Origin: an uncultured Clostridia bacterium
GTDB lineage: Bacteria; Bacillota; Clostridia; Oscillospirales; CAG-382
Direction of reading: 5' to 3'
Length of the DNA: 5,349 nt
Assembly (NCBI GenBank): GCA_947305675.1
Contig: CAMZED010000099.1
Location: 1 to 5,349 of the forward strand
Shown: positions 1 to 4,953 of the stretch, piece by piece
How the letters are laid out: every line of letters begins with the position of its first letter
How positions within the stretch are numbered: the stretch's first letter is position 1
Notes under the pieces: generated by a model
Told to the model about the DNA's origin: nothing
Databases searched by the model: none
The model's input: only the letters and a program-made list of their open reading frames with translations
Position numbers and translations under genes: made by a program

Positions 1-54
1 AAGCGCGAAAAGCAGGAATACCGCCGCAAAAACTGAAAATATTGCTCTTTTCAT
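1..54 (-). CDS. Partial lipoprotein gene, N-terminal signal peptide only
   Basis: Only the first 18 codons are inside the window; the rest lies beyond the left edge. The visible residues, MKRAIFSVFAAVFLLFAL, are identical to the start of the complete lipoprotein encoded at 241-1281. That protein continues SAC, so a lipobox probably follows here too. The start ATG (52-54) is preceded by a strong GGAGG ribosome binding site with a 5-base spacer. The gene lies downstream of the 241-1281 gene on the same strand and has its own near-identical leader (55-205), which points to a tandem duplicate. Whether the mature protein is also similar cannot be seen. The role is presumably an extracytoplasmic lipoprotein; no function can be given. 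Confidence 0.8.
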   Translation of the reverse strand, partial: MKRAIFSVFAAVFLLFAL

Positions 55-81
55 ATCAGCCTCCGTATTGTATGTATATCT

Positions 82-128
82 ACGATTATGTATATCTATA
101 TATATAACGCTGACAAAAGCCGTTTTGT
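82..128 (-). promoter_or_regulatory. Putative promoter/leader control region of the partial lipoprotein gene
   Basis: On the minus strand this region holds a TTGTCA hexamer (111-116) and a CATAAT hexamer (85-90), but they are 20 bases apart, longer than the usual 17, so the exact promoter is uncertain. The inverted repeat ACAAAA-GCCG-TTTTGT (113-128) and a 16-base unit (82-97) with a partial second copy (71-81) are also present. The same elements occur upstream of the 241-1281 gene, so both lipoprotein genes are probably controlled alike. Confidence 0.35.
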
Positions 129-203
129 GACAAAAAATATAAAATAATTCCGTTTTTTTCCGCCAAACGACTGACGCGGGCGGAAACGCTTGACAAGCCG
201 GAC

Positions 204-240
204 GCCGCAACGGCGAAAGGGATCTTTTTTTTAAAACGGT
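204..240. other. Unique trailer between the lipoprotein stop and the duplication junction
   Basis: This 36-base strip is the only sequence between the stop codon of the 241-1281 gene and repeat copy 1. It contains a small hairpin, CGCCG-CAA-CGGCG (203-215), and then, on the plus strand, AAAGGGATC and a run of eight T. For the minus-strand lipoprotein gene there is no T-run on the correct side, so no convincing terminator separates it from the next lipoprotein gene. Read-through into the second gene is therefore possible. Confidence 0.45.
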
Positions 241-1281
241 TCAGGATTTGCTTCCGCCCCATTCGACCACGGTAAACCCGGTCCGTTCCGGCGCGGTCAA
301 CTCCTGCGGCGCGATATCGATCGGCGCGGAAAGCGGTTTGTAAGCCATAAACACGCGGATAAGCGTTTTCGGCGCGGGTTCGATAAGCAGTTTTGCGCTT
401 TCGTAATAATTTACGGTCTGGAAGGAAATAAGGTTATAGGCGTTATCCTGCATCAACGGCAGCCAATAGATTATAAACTCGTTCGATTCACGCGCGGAAA
501 GACCGAGCTCCGGCAGGACCGATTCCAGGAAAGAAGCGGTTTCGCAGCCTTTTACGCAGAACCCTTTTGAAAAATCGAATTCTTCTTTTCCCTTCCCCTC
601 CCAATAAAGCGCATAAAATTCGCGTCCGTCGTCGAAGCGAAGCGTCCCGTCCGGCAGAGCGTTAAAATTCCATCCGTTGGCGCCGTATTCGGGATAAGTG
701 CAGGTAAGTTCGCCGTCGATATCGATTTTTACGCTGCAAGCCGTTTCCTCTTCGGGATAGAAATAAATTATCGGTTTTGCATAGACGGGTTCGGACACCC
801 CGTCGCTTTTGCGGGCGGAAATGACTTTTTTGATCTTTTGCGCACAGTTGATCACCGGCCGATCGGTATCCCCGGTATTTACGCTGACAGGTTCGGCAAC
901 GTAATCGCCGCCCGAAAACTCTATGTACGCGGTATCGAAAATCTTAAAAGTATCGTTTGCTCCGGGGCAGAAAATATAAACGCTGTCGATGAAATTGCCG
1001 TCTCCGACGATGCAGTCTTCGCCGACGTATGTAACGTAGACGTAAGCGCTGTATATTTTTCCGCTTTCGGCGGAAAAATCGCTTGTTACCGGCACGGGAG
1101 ATTCCTGCCCGGCGGAGTTGACCGAACTTTCACCCGACGGATCGGCGGAGAGGGCGGCACTCGGGTCGGCGGTTTGATCCCCCGACGGCGACGAAACGAC
1201 GTTTTGGTTTGACGGATTGCAGGCGGAAAGCGCGAAAAGCAGGAATACCGCCGCAAAAACTGAAAATATTGCTCTTTTCAT
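241..1281 (-). CDS. Lipoprotein with conserved C-terminal domain of unknown function
   Basis: A 346-residue secreted lipoprotein. Residues 1-20 form a signal peptide (KR, then a hydrophobic core) with lipobox LSAC and the lipidated cysteine at 21. Residues 22-73 are a Ser/Pro/Asp/Ala-rich linker. A small beta-rich segment spans about 76-150. The C-terminal domain, about 168-346, has conserved-looking blocks: KPIIYFYP (169-176), TYPEYGANGW (195-204), YWEGK (226-230), YWLPLMQDN (272-280), RVFMAYKPL (309-317) and FTVVEWGG (336-343). I recognise this block pattern from lipoproteins and hypothetical proteins that are common in gut Clostridia, but I know no assigned function. The start is set by GGAGG five bases before ATG, directly ahead of the signal peptide. 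It is divergent from the esterase gene, with a leader of about 190 bases shared between the two, and lies upstream of a second lipoprotein gene with an almost identical leader. It probably faces the outside of the cell, anchored to the membrane. Confidence 0.9.
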   Translation of the reverse strand: MKRAIFSVFAAVFLLFALSACNPSNQNVVSSPSGDQTADPSAALSADPSGESSVNSAGQESPVPVTSDFSAESGKIYSAYVYVTYVGEDCIVGDGNFIDSVYIFCPGANDTFKIFDTAYIEFSGGDYVAEPVSVNTGDTDRPVINCAQKIKKVISARKSDGVSEPVYAKPIIYFYPEEETACSVKIDIDGELTCTYPEYGANGWNFNALPDGTLRFDDGREFYALYWEGKGKEEFDFSKGFCVKGCETASFLESVLPELGLSARESNEFIIYWLPLMQDNAYNLISFQTVNYYESAKLLIEPAPKTLIRVFMAYKPLSAPIDIAPQELTAPERTGFTVVEWGGSKS

Positions 1282-1298
1282 AGCAGCCTCCGTATTGA

Positions 1299-1330
1299 AC
1301 GATTATGTATATCTACGATTATGTATGTCT
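1299..1330. repeat. Two tandem 16-base units in the lipoprotein leader
   Basis: The units are ACGATTATGTATATCT (1299-1314) and ACGATTATGTATGTCT (1315-1330), differing at one base, and followed by an alternating AT tract (1331-1340). In the other leader one full unit (82-97) and an 11-base partial unit (71-81) remain. They sit between the ribosome binding site and the putative promoter of the minus-strand lipoprotein gene, so they would lie in the 5' untranslated region or around the start of transcription. Confidence 0.8.
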
Positions 1331-1361
1331 ATATATATAACGCTGACAAAAGCCGTTTTGT
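1318..1361 (-). promoter_or_regulatory. Putative promoter/operator region of the lipoprotein gene
   Basis: On the minus strand, TTGTCA (1344-1349) and CATAAT (1318-1323) are the best hexamers, but their 20-base spacing is long, so the promoter is tentative. TTTTGTCA occurs twice with a 17-base period just upstream, and the overlapping inverted repeat ACAAAA-GCCG-TTTTGT (1346-1361) could be an operator. All of these are kept unchanged in the other leader copy at 111-133. Confidence 0.35.
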
Positions 1362-1388
1362 GACAAAAAATATAAAAAATTCCGTATT

Positions 1389-1418
1389 TTTCCGCCAAAC
1401 GGCTGACGCGGGCGGAAA
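1389..1418. repeat. 8-bp inverted repeat next to the esterase -35 box
   Basis: TTTCCGCC (1389-1396) and GGCGGAAA (1411-1418) form perfect 8-bp arms around a 14-base centre. The same repeat occurs at 157-164 and 179-186. It ends three bases before the TTGACA of the esterase promoter, a position typical of an activator or repressor site. It is not followed by a T-run on either strand, so it does not look like a terminator. No regulator can be named. Confidence 0.55.
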
Positions 1419-1421
1419 CGC

Positions 1422-1450
1422 TTGACAAGCCGGACGCGGGATGATAGAAT
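1422..1450 (+). promoter_or_regulatory. Housekeeping promoter of the esterase gene
   Basis: The -35 box TTGACA (1422-1427) and the -10 box TAGAAT (1445-1450) are separated by exactly 17 bases, a near-consensus sigma-70/sigma-A promoter. Transcription would start near 1457, leaving a very short leader of about 20 bases before the esterase start. The duplicated repeat ends inside this spacer, so the other copy kept only the -35 box. Confidence 0.88.
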
Positions 1451-1458
1451 AGCAAAAA

Positions 1459-1466
1459 AAGGAGAG
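1459..1466 (+). promoter_or_regulatory. Ribosome binding site of the esterase, with two possible ATGs
   Basis: AAGGAGAG lies upstream of two ATGs. The ATG at 1471 has the tighter spacing but opens only a four-codon frame (M-I-W-L-stop, 1471-1485). The ATG at 1476 is 11 bases from GGAG and opens the 253-residue esterase. A start further upstream in the same frame is ruled out because it would lie inside the promoter. Confidence 0.8.
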
Positions 1467-1475
1467 TTTAATGAT

Positions 1476-2237
1476 ATGGCTTTGATAGAACTCAAATTTT
1501 TCAGCGAGGCGTTGGGAATACAGACCGAAGCCTACGTCGTCATTCCGCAAATCGGCAATTACGGCGAGATCGGAGTGGGAGACAGCGGCGGACGGAAAAA
1601 ATACAAATGCCTTTATCTTCTGCACGGGCTCAGCGACGATCATACCATATGGCTCCGCAGGACCTCGATCGAGCGCTACGCCGGAAAATACGGCATATGC
1701 GTCGTTATGCCGTTCGCGGCAAAGAGTTTTTATACCGATATGAAATACGGTATGAATTATTATACTTACATTGCAAAAGAGCTTCCTTCGAGAATATGCG
1801 AATTCTTTAACGTTTCGGACCGGCGCGAGGATAATTTTGTCGCCGGGCTTTCGATGGGCGGATACGGCGCTTTGAAGATCGCTCTGCGCGAATGTGACAG
1901 ATTCTGCGCCGGAGCGGGGCTTTCGGCGGTGACCGATATTGCCGCACGCGCAAAAGATATGAGCAGAATTTCGCTGCCGATATTCGGAAAAGAATGCGAA
2001 GTCGACGCCGACGACGATCTGTTTGCCCTGGCTGAAAAACGAAAGAACGATCCGAACCGTCCGCGGCTTTATTTGGGAGTGGGAACCGAGGATTTTCTTT
2101 ACGGCGAGAATCAATTATTCAAAGCAAAACTGGAAGAGAACGGCTACGATCTGACTTACCGCGAATCGCAGGGGTCTCACACCTGGGAATTCTGGGACGA
2201 ATATATACAATACGTCCTTAAATGGATGTTCGAATAA
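1476..2237 (+). CDS. Putative serine esterase, alpha/beta-hydrolase (esterase D / CE1-like)
   Basis: A 253-residue hydrolase expected to cleave ester bonds, such as short acyl or sugar esters; the exact substrate is unknown. The family is the putative esterase group (PF00756-like) that includes tributyrin esterases, S-formylglutathione hydrolases and carbohydrate acetyl/feruloyl esterases. Visible signatures are YLLHG (47-51), which should help form the oxyanion hole, the nucleophile elbow GLSMGG with Ser126 (124-129), a likely acid Asp206 in GTEDF (203-207), and His235 in GSHTWEFW (233-240), so the catalytic triad is complete. The length is normal for the compact members of the family. There is no signal peptide or membrane segment, so it should be cytoplasmic. 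It is a single-gene unit: its promoter lies 26 bases upstream of the start and a strong hairpin terminator follows the stop. It is divergent from the lipoprotein gene at 241-1281, but a shared function is only a guess. Confidence 0.92.
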   Translation: MALIELKFFSEALGIQTEAYVVIPQIGNYGEIGVGDSGGRKKYKCLYLLHGLSDDHTIWLRRTSIERYAGKYGICVVMPFAAKSFYTDMKYGMNYYTYIAKELPSRICEFFNVSDRREDNFVAGLSMGGYGALKIALRECDRFCAGAGLSAVTDIAARAKDMSRISLPIFGKECEVDADDDLFALAEKRKNDPNRPRLYLGVGTEDFLYGENQLFKAKLEENGYDLTYRESQGSHTWEFWDEYIQYVLKWMFE

Positions 2238-2247
2238 TTTTTAACGC

Positions 2248-2271
2248 AGGCGCCGAGGCGCCTCCTTTTTT
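2248..2271 (+). terminator. Rho-independent terminator of the esterase gene
   Basis: The stem AGGCGC (2248-2253) pairs with GCGCCT (2258-2263) around a 4-base loop, followed by CC and six T (2266-2271). It starts 10 bases after the esterase stop codon and separates the esterase from the repressor operon. Confidence 0.9.
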
Positions 2272-2283
2272 ATTAAAAAACAC

Positions 2284-2312
2284 TTGACAAAACGTTTTAC
2301 ATGTTGTAGAAT
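2284..2312 (+). promoter_or_regulatory. Promoter of the BlaI-type repressor operon
   Basis: TTGACA (2284-2289) and TAGAAT (2307-2312) are 17 bases apart, the same hexamers and spacing as in the esterase promoter. Transcription should start near 2319, at the edge of the downstream palindrome, so repressor bound there or in the spacer would block RNA polymerase. Confidence 0.9.
2298..2308. promoter_or_regulatory. Second BlaI/MecI-like operator overlapping the -10 box
   Basis: TACA-TGT-TGTA is an imperfect operator with the TACA/TGTA half-sites used by the BlaI/MecI/CopY family. It lies in the promoter spacer and covers the first two bases of the -10 box. GTTGTAG (2303-2309) recurs exactly 25 bases downstream in the perfect operator, consistent with two repressor dimers bound to the promoter. 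Confidence 0.65.
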
Positions 2313-2319
2313 ACAGCCA

Positions 2320-2336
2320 TACTACAAGTTGTAGTA
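2320..2336. promoter_or_regulatory. Perfect BlaI/MecI-like operator palindrome
   Basis: TACTACAAGTTGTAGTA is a perfect palindrome of two 8-base arms around a central G. It matches the well-known BlaI/MecI operator core (TACTACA...TGTAGTA). It sits just downstream of the -10 box and in front of a BlaI-family gene, so the simplest reading is autorepression of this operon. Confidence 0.9.
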
Positions 2337-2378
2337 CAAAATCATCCGCGCGGAGTACGCGGCGGTTAGGGGGCGCAG

Positions 2379-2750
2379 ATGAAAGACATTCAAATCGGAA
2401 CGGCGGAATCGAAGTTCGCCGACATTATATGGGCAAACGAACCTGTAACGAGTTCACATTTGGCAAAGTTGAGCGAGGAAGCGATCGGCTGGAAGAAGAG
2501 CACTTCTTTCACGGTTTTAAAGCGCCTTTGCAAAAAGGAATTGTTCAAAAACGAAAACGGAACAGTAACTTCGCTTGTAACGCGCGGCGATTTTTACTCG
2601 CTGTGCGGCGAAAAGTTTGTCGACGAAGGTTTCGGAGGTTCACTTCCCGCTTTTGTCGCCGCCTTTTCAACGCGCAGGCGGCTTAGTCAAAAACAGATCG
2701 AAGAGATCGAAAGAGTATTACAAGAACACAGGGAGGATCAAGATGACTGA
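2379..2750 (+). CDS. BlaI/MecI/CopY-family transcriptional repressor
   Basis: A 123-residue DNA-binding protein, the usual length for the family. The winged helix-turn-helix covers about 7-68, with a likely recognition helix around 39-53 (KKSTSFTVLKRLCKK) and a wing near 56-66. The C-terminal dimer and cleavage region, about 76-118, carries the family hallmark FGGSLPAFVAAF (85-96) followed by LSQKQIEEIERVL. In S. aureus BlaI/MecI the inducing cut falls between Asn and Phe in the matching stretch; here that pair appears to be Ala95-Phe96. The ATG at 2379 follows AGGGGG by five bases. The operator palindromes upstream say that it represses its own operon. The gene overlaps the next lipoprotein gene by eight bases (ATGACTGA), so the two are probably translated together. 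No BlaR1/MecR1-type M56 protease gene is adjacent, so the inducing signal is unknown. The family call is firm, the regulated process is not. Confidence 0.93.
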   Translation: MKDIQIGTAESKFADIIWANEPVTSSHLAKLSEEAIGWKKSTSFTVLKRLCKKELFKNENGTVTSLVTRGDFYSLCGEKFVDEGFGGSLPAFVAAFSTRRRLSQKQIEEIERVLQEHREDQDD

Positions 2751-3573
2751 AATCAGTAAATTACGTTTTAAAAGAGCCGTTGCTCTTATGGCCGCGGCGG
2801 CGATATTGGCGCTGTCGGCGGCGACTGCCGCCTGCACCGAAAGCGGCGCAAAGCCCTCCGAAAGTGCCGGGCAAAATTCATCGGAACCCGAAAGCCCGGT
2901 TTTGACCGAGAGTTCGCAGACTTCCGAAGGATCGCAGTCGAGCGCGTACAGCGACAAAACGCGTGTGGGACTGTCGACCCCGGCGGTTTATTCTGTTGAG
3001 TTTGACGAAAGCGACCCGTATCTTGTCTGTGTGACCGACGGTACGCCCGCGGCGACTTATACCAACCAAATAAAATTCGCTCCCGATCTTTCGATAGTGT
3101 CGATAAGGACAACCGAAGAAGGCGGCGAATATGACGTCACCGCGAATATCGAAAGCACCGTTGACGAAAACGGAAGGATAAAAACCGCCGTTATCGGCAA
3201 GACAAAAGCTGCATATTTTTACGGCGAAGAAGGCCGTTTGGAAAAAATAGCCGCCGAATTCGGCGGTTCGGAAGAAACGGTTTTTGAATTTAAGTATGAC
3301 GGGAATGTTTTCGGCGTTACCGCCGAAAAATTCGACGGCGCTTATTACGGGCTGACGGATTACCCGTTTACCGTGATGAGCGGCGATAAGGATTTTGAGG
3401 TTTCGGTCGAGATAACCGGCGAGAAAGGATTCGGCGTCGGCGCAAGCTTATACGAATTCATTCCGATGACCGAGCGCGAATATAAAATGTATTGCAACTA
3501 TATGCTCCTTCGTATGCCGGGCGAGCTTAAAGAACATTTCGAAAGAGGATACTTCTGGGACGGTCAGATCTGA
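2743..3573 (+). CDS. Lipoprotein of unknown function co-transcribed with the BlaI-type repressor
   Basis: A 276-residue protein starting at an ATG inside the end of the repressor gene, five bases after GGGAGGA. A longer frame is open upstream, but only this start places a signal peptide at the N-terminus. Residues 1-30 have a basic n-region (KLRFKR, 6-11) and an Ala/Leu-rich core, with the likely lipidated cysteine at 31. The residue three before the cysteine is Thr rather than Leu, so the lipobox is slightly atypical. Residues 32-72 form a Ser/Glu-rich linker. The rest (about 75-276) looks beta-rich, with short strands such as AAYFYGEEGRLEKI and VFEFKYDGN, and ends in an aromatic, charged segment. 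I do not recognise the family, and no catalytic motif stands out. Being repressed and translated together with the BlaI-type regulator suggests a cell-surface stress or sensing role, which is inference only. Confidence 0.88.
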   Translation: MTEISKLRFKRAVALMAAAAILALSAATAACTESGAKPSESAGQNSSEPESPVLTESSQTSEGSQSSAYSDKTRVGLSTPAVYSVEFDESDPYLVCVTDGTPAATYTNQIKFAPDLSIVSIRTTEEGGEYDVTANIESTVDENGRIKTAVIGKTKAAYFYGEEGRLEKIAAEFGGSEETVFEFKYDGNVFGVTAEKFDGAYYGLTDYPFTVMSGDKDFEVSVEITGEKGFGVGASLYEFIPMTEREYKMYCNYMLLRMPGELKEHFERGYFWDGQI

Positions 3574-3587
3574 CGGCGAAACGGCAA

Positions 3588-3636
3588 AAAGCGAAAATTT
3601 TAGTTATGAAAACAGGATATGCAAAGCGAAAATTTT
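3588..3636. repeat. 14-base direct repeat at the end of the repressor operon
   Basis: AAAGCGAAAATTTT occurs at 3588-3601 and again at 3623-3636, 35 bases apart. The second copy forms the loop and inner edge of the operon terminator. It may be a small local duplication and no function is claimed. Confidence 0.6.
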
Positions 3637-3653
3637 GCATATCCTGTTTTTTT
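3609..3653 (+). terminator. Strong terminator of the repressor-lipoprotein operon
   Basis: A perfect 17-bp stem (3609-3625 with 3634-3650) around an 8-base loop ends in a run of seven T (3647-3653). It lies about 35 bases after the lipoprotein stop codon. In the reverse direction only four T follow the stem, so termination of minus-strand transcripts here would be weaker. Confidence 0.93.
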
Positions 3654-3777
3654 ACCTTTTTGAAAACCGGTTTGATTGAATTAACGAAGGAACGCAAAAG
3701 TCTTTTTGAACATTTTTTACATCAGATCCACGGTTTGACGGAAACCGTCCGGCTTTCGCTTTCCGGCAGGACAAAAG
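3654..3777. other. Intergenic gap between convergent units, no gene seen
   Basis: No credible gene lies here. A plus-strand open frame runs through the terminator and the gap but lacks a convincing ribosome binding site and any recognisable protein feature. A small inverted repeat, CGGTTT/AAACCG (3731-3736 and 3742-3747), is the only other structure noted. Confidence 0.6.
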
Positions 3778-3811
3778 CCGCGGCGCAAAGCTTATCAAGC
3801 CCGCGCCGCGG
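3772..3811 (-). terminator. Probable terminator of the desulfurase operon
   Basis: On the minus strand, CCGCGGCGC (3803-3811) pairs with GCGCCGCGG (3778-3786), a perfect 9-bp GC-rich stem. Its large loop contains a smaller GCTT/AAGC hairpin, and the stem is followed by CTTTT. It starts about 20 bases after the desulfurase stop codon. The short T-run makes it less certain than the other terminators. Confidence 0.7.
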
Positions 3812-3831
3812 TAAAACATAGAAGCTTATAT

Positions 3832-4953
3832 TTACAACGTTTTTATTACGCGCAAGAATTCGGTCACTTCCCGCTTTGAATTGTTGCGCCCGGGCGAAAC
3901 CCTTACTCCGCCGGATTCGAAACTCCCCAACGCGCGGTGAGCGCAAGGCGAGCAATGGTATCCCGCTCTCACGGCGATACCGTTTTCGTTCAGTTTCGCC
4001 GCGAGTTCTTCACAATCGTATCCGCGTTTGTTGAACAGCAGCGCCGGAGTATAAAACTTAAGATCTGCTTTGCAGCGCGGGGCGCCATAAAGCGTTATGC
4101 CGTCGATCTGTTCAAGCCCTTTTACAAGTTCGAAAAACAGTTCCGATTCTCCGGCGGGATATTCAAATCCGTCGAGAGCCGCCGAAAGCCCGGCGATCCC
4201 GCTGACGTTCTGGGTGCCGGGTTCGAGGTGTTCGGGGTATTGCTCCGGCATATCGAACGATTTCGAGTTGGTTCCGGTGCCGCCTTCGATAAGCGTTTCA
4301 AAATAAGCGTCGCTTTCGGGATTGATTATCAGCGCGCCGACTCCCATCGGACCGTAGAGTCCTTTGTGCGCCGGGATACAGATCGCGTCGACACCGAGGT
4401 CGGTTATCCCGAACCCGAAATGCCCCGCTGTCTGCGCGGCGTCGAGGATAAAGATCGCATCGTCCGGCGCGTTCTTGCGAAGATCTTTCACCGGCAGTAT
4501 TCTTCCGCATACGTTCGAAGCGTGCGTAATCACCACGTTTGTCGCCCCGCGTGAGACGGTGCGGAAGTTTTCCAAAGTCGCTCCGTCGTCCCGCAGATCG
4601 ACGCGAAACTGTCTTACAACCGTTTCTCCGCGGCGGCGCAGCGCGTTGAGCGGACGCATAACGGAGTTGTGTTCCAGATTGGAAACAACGGTGACTCCCC
4701 CGCTGCGGTTAGCACCCTTTACAGCAATATTCAGCGATTCGGTCGTTCCCGAGGTGAAAACCACCAGATCGGGCCGGGTACCGAACATCGCCGCGAGTTT
4801 TTTGCGGCATTCATATACTGTTTCGGCGGCGCGGATCGAATAGCCGTGCCCGCCGCGTCCGGGATTGCCGCAGGTATCGATCGATTCCGATACCGCTTTT
4901 GCAACCGAGGCATTTTTCGGAAATCCTGTCGCGGCGTTATCGAAATATATCAT
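3832..4953 (-). CDS. Cysteine desulfurase-family aminotransferase class V (EF2568-type)
   Basis: A 373-residue PLP enzyme, full length for the family. It is expected to take sulfur (or selenium from selenocysteine) off cysteine and load it as a persulfide on its active-site cysteine. Signatures in order: N-terminal YFDNAATGFPK (3-13), NPGRGGHG (30-37), SGTTESLN (68-75), His95 in NLEHNS which should stack on PLP, Asp171 and Gln174 in LDAAQTAG (170-177), the Schiff-base Lys197 in AHKG (195-198), EGGTGTNS (223-230), and the catalytic-loop Cys334 in GYHCSPCAH (331-339), then Arg351 in RVSPG. A second cysteine, Cys337, sits three residues after the catalytic one. The pattern matches the TIGR01977 / EF2568 group rather than classical IscS or SufS. 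The start used here overlaps the DUF3343 stop by four bases (ATGA); a longer frame upstream would swallow that gene and has no family match. It lies in an operon with the DUF3343 gene. Confidence 0.93.
   Translation of the reverse strand: MIYFDNAATGFPKNASVAKAVSESIDTCGNPGRGGHGYSIRAAETVYECRKKLAAMFGTRPDLVVFTSGTTESLNIAVKGANRSGGVTVVSNLEHNSVMRPLNALRRRGETVVRQFRVDLRDDGATLENFRTVSRGATNVVITHASNVCGRILPVKDLRKNAPDDAIFILDAAQTAGHFGFGITDLGVDAICIPAHKGLYGPMGVGALIINPESDAYFETLIEGGTGTNSKSFDMPEQYPEHLEPGTQNVSGIAGLSAALDGFEYPAGESELFFELVKGLEQIDGITLYGAPRCKADLKFYTPALLFNKRGYDCEELAAKLNENGIAVRAGYHCSPCAHRALGSFESGGVRVSPGRNNSKREVTEFLRVIKTL

Larger units (their letters stand above)
1..205. repeat. Direct repeat copy 1: lipoprotein leader and signal-peptide start
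   Basis: This segment matches 1228-1437 almost base for base. By eye I count four substitutions (at 56, 94, 154 and 170), one 6-base indel in the AT-rich leader near 71, and one 1-base indel near 145. The match runs off the left edge and stops abruptly at 205 on the right. It holds the beginning of the downstream lipoprotein gene, its ribosome binding site, its AT-rich leader and the -35 hexamer TTGACA (190-195) of what in copy 2 is the esterase promoter. In copy 1 no -10 follows at the right distance. The best reading is a tandem duplication of the lipoprotein gene with its upstream region. Confidence 0.93.
1228..1437. repeat. Direct repeat copy 2: lipoprotein leader and signal-peptide start
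   Basis: This copy matches 1-205. It runs from inside the signal-peptide codons of the 241-1281 lipoprotein gene, through its ribosome binding site and leader, to the middle of the -35/-10 spacer of the divergent esterase promoter, where identity stops after 1437. Because copy 2 is joined to a working promoter and copy 1 is not, copy 2 probably shows the original arrangement and copy 1 the duplicated end. The two copies flank the 241-1281 gene as direct repeats about 1.2 kb apart. Confidence 0.93.

Noticed and set aside
203..230. Possible plus-strand terminator (CGCCG-CAA-CGGCG, later eight T)
   Set aside because: The T-run starts nine bases after a short 5-bp stem and no plus-strand gene ends upstream of it.
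1414..1427. A catabolite-control (cre)-like sequence overlapping the esterase -35 box
   Set aside because: Only about 10 of 14 positions fit the consensus by eye, with mismatches at the important outer bases, so it is no better than a chance match.
1329..2114. Long minus-strand open frame of 261 codons opposite the esterase
   Set aside because: It lies antisense to a clear alpha/beta-hydrolase with intact motifs and runs into the lipoprotein leader repeats; its translation has no recognisable domain.
2617..2742. Upstream extension of the repressor-linked lipoprotein frame
   Set aside because: It would bury the signal peptide inside the protein and overlaps the repressor gene heavily; the ATG at 2743 has a strong ribosome binding site.
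3606..3821. Small plus-strand frame of 71 codons after the repressor operon
   Set aside because: Its first codons form the stem of a strong terminator, there is no ribosome binding site, and its end lies in the hairpin of the opposite operon.
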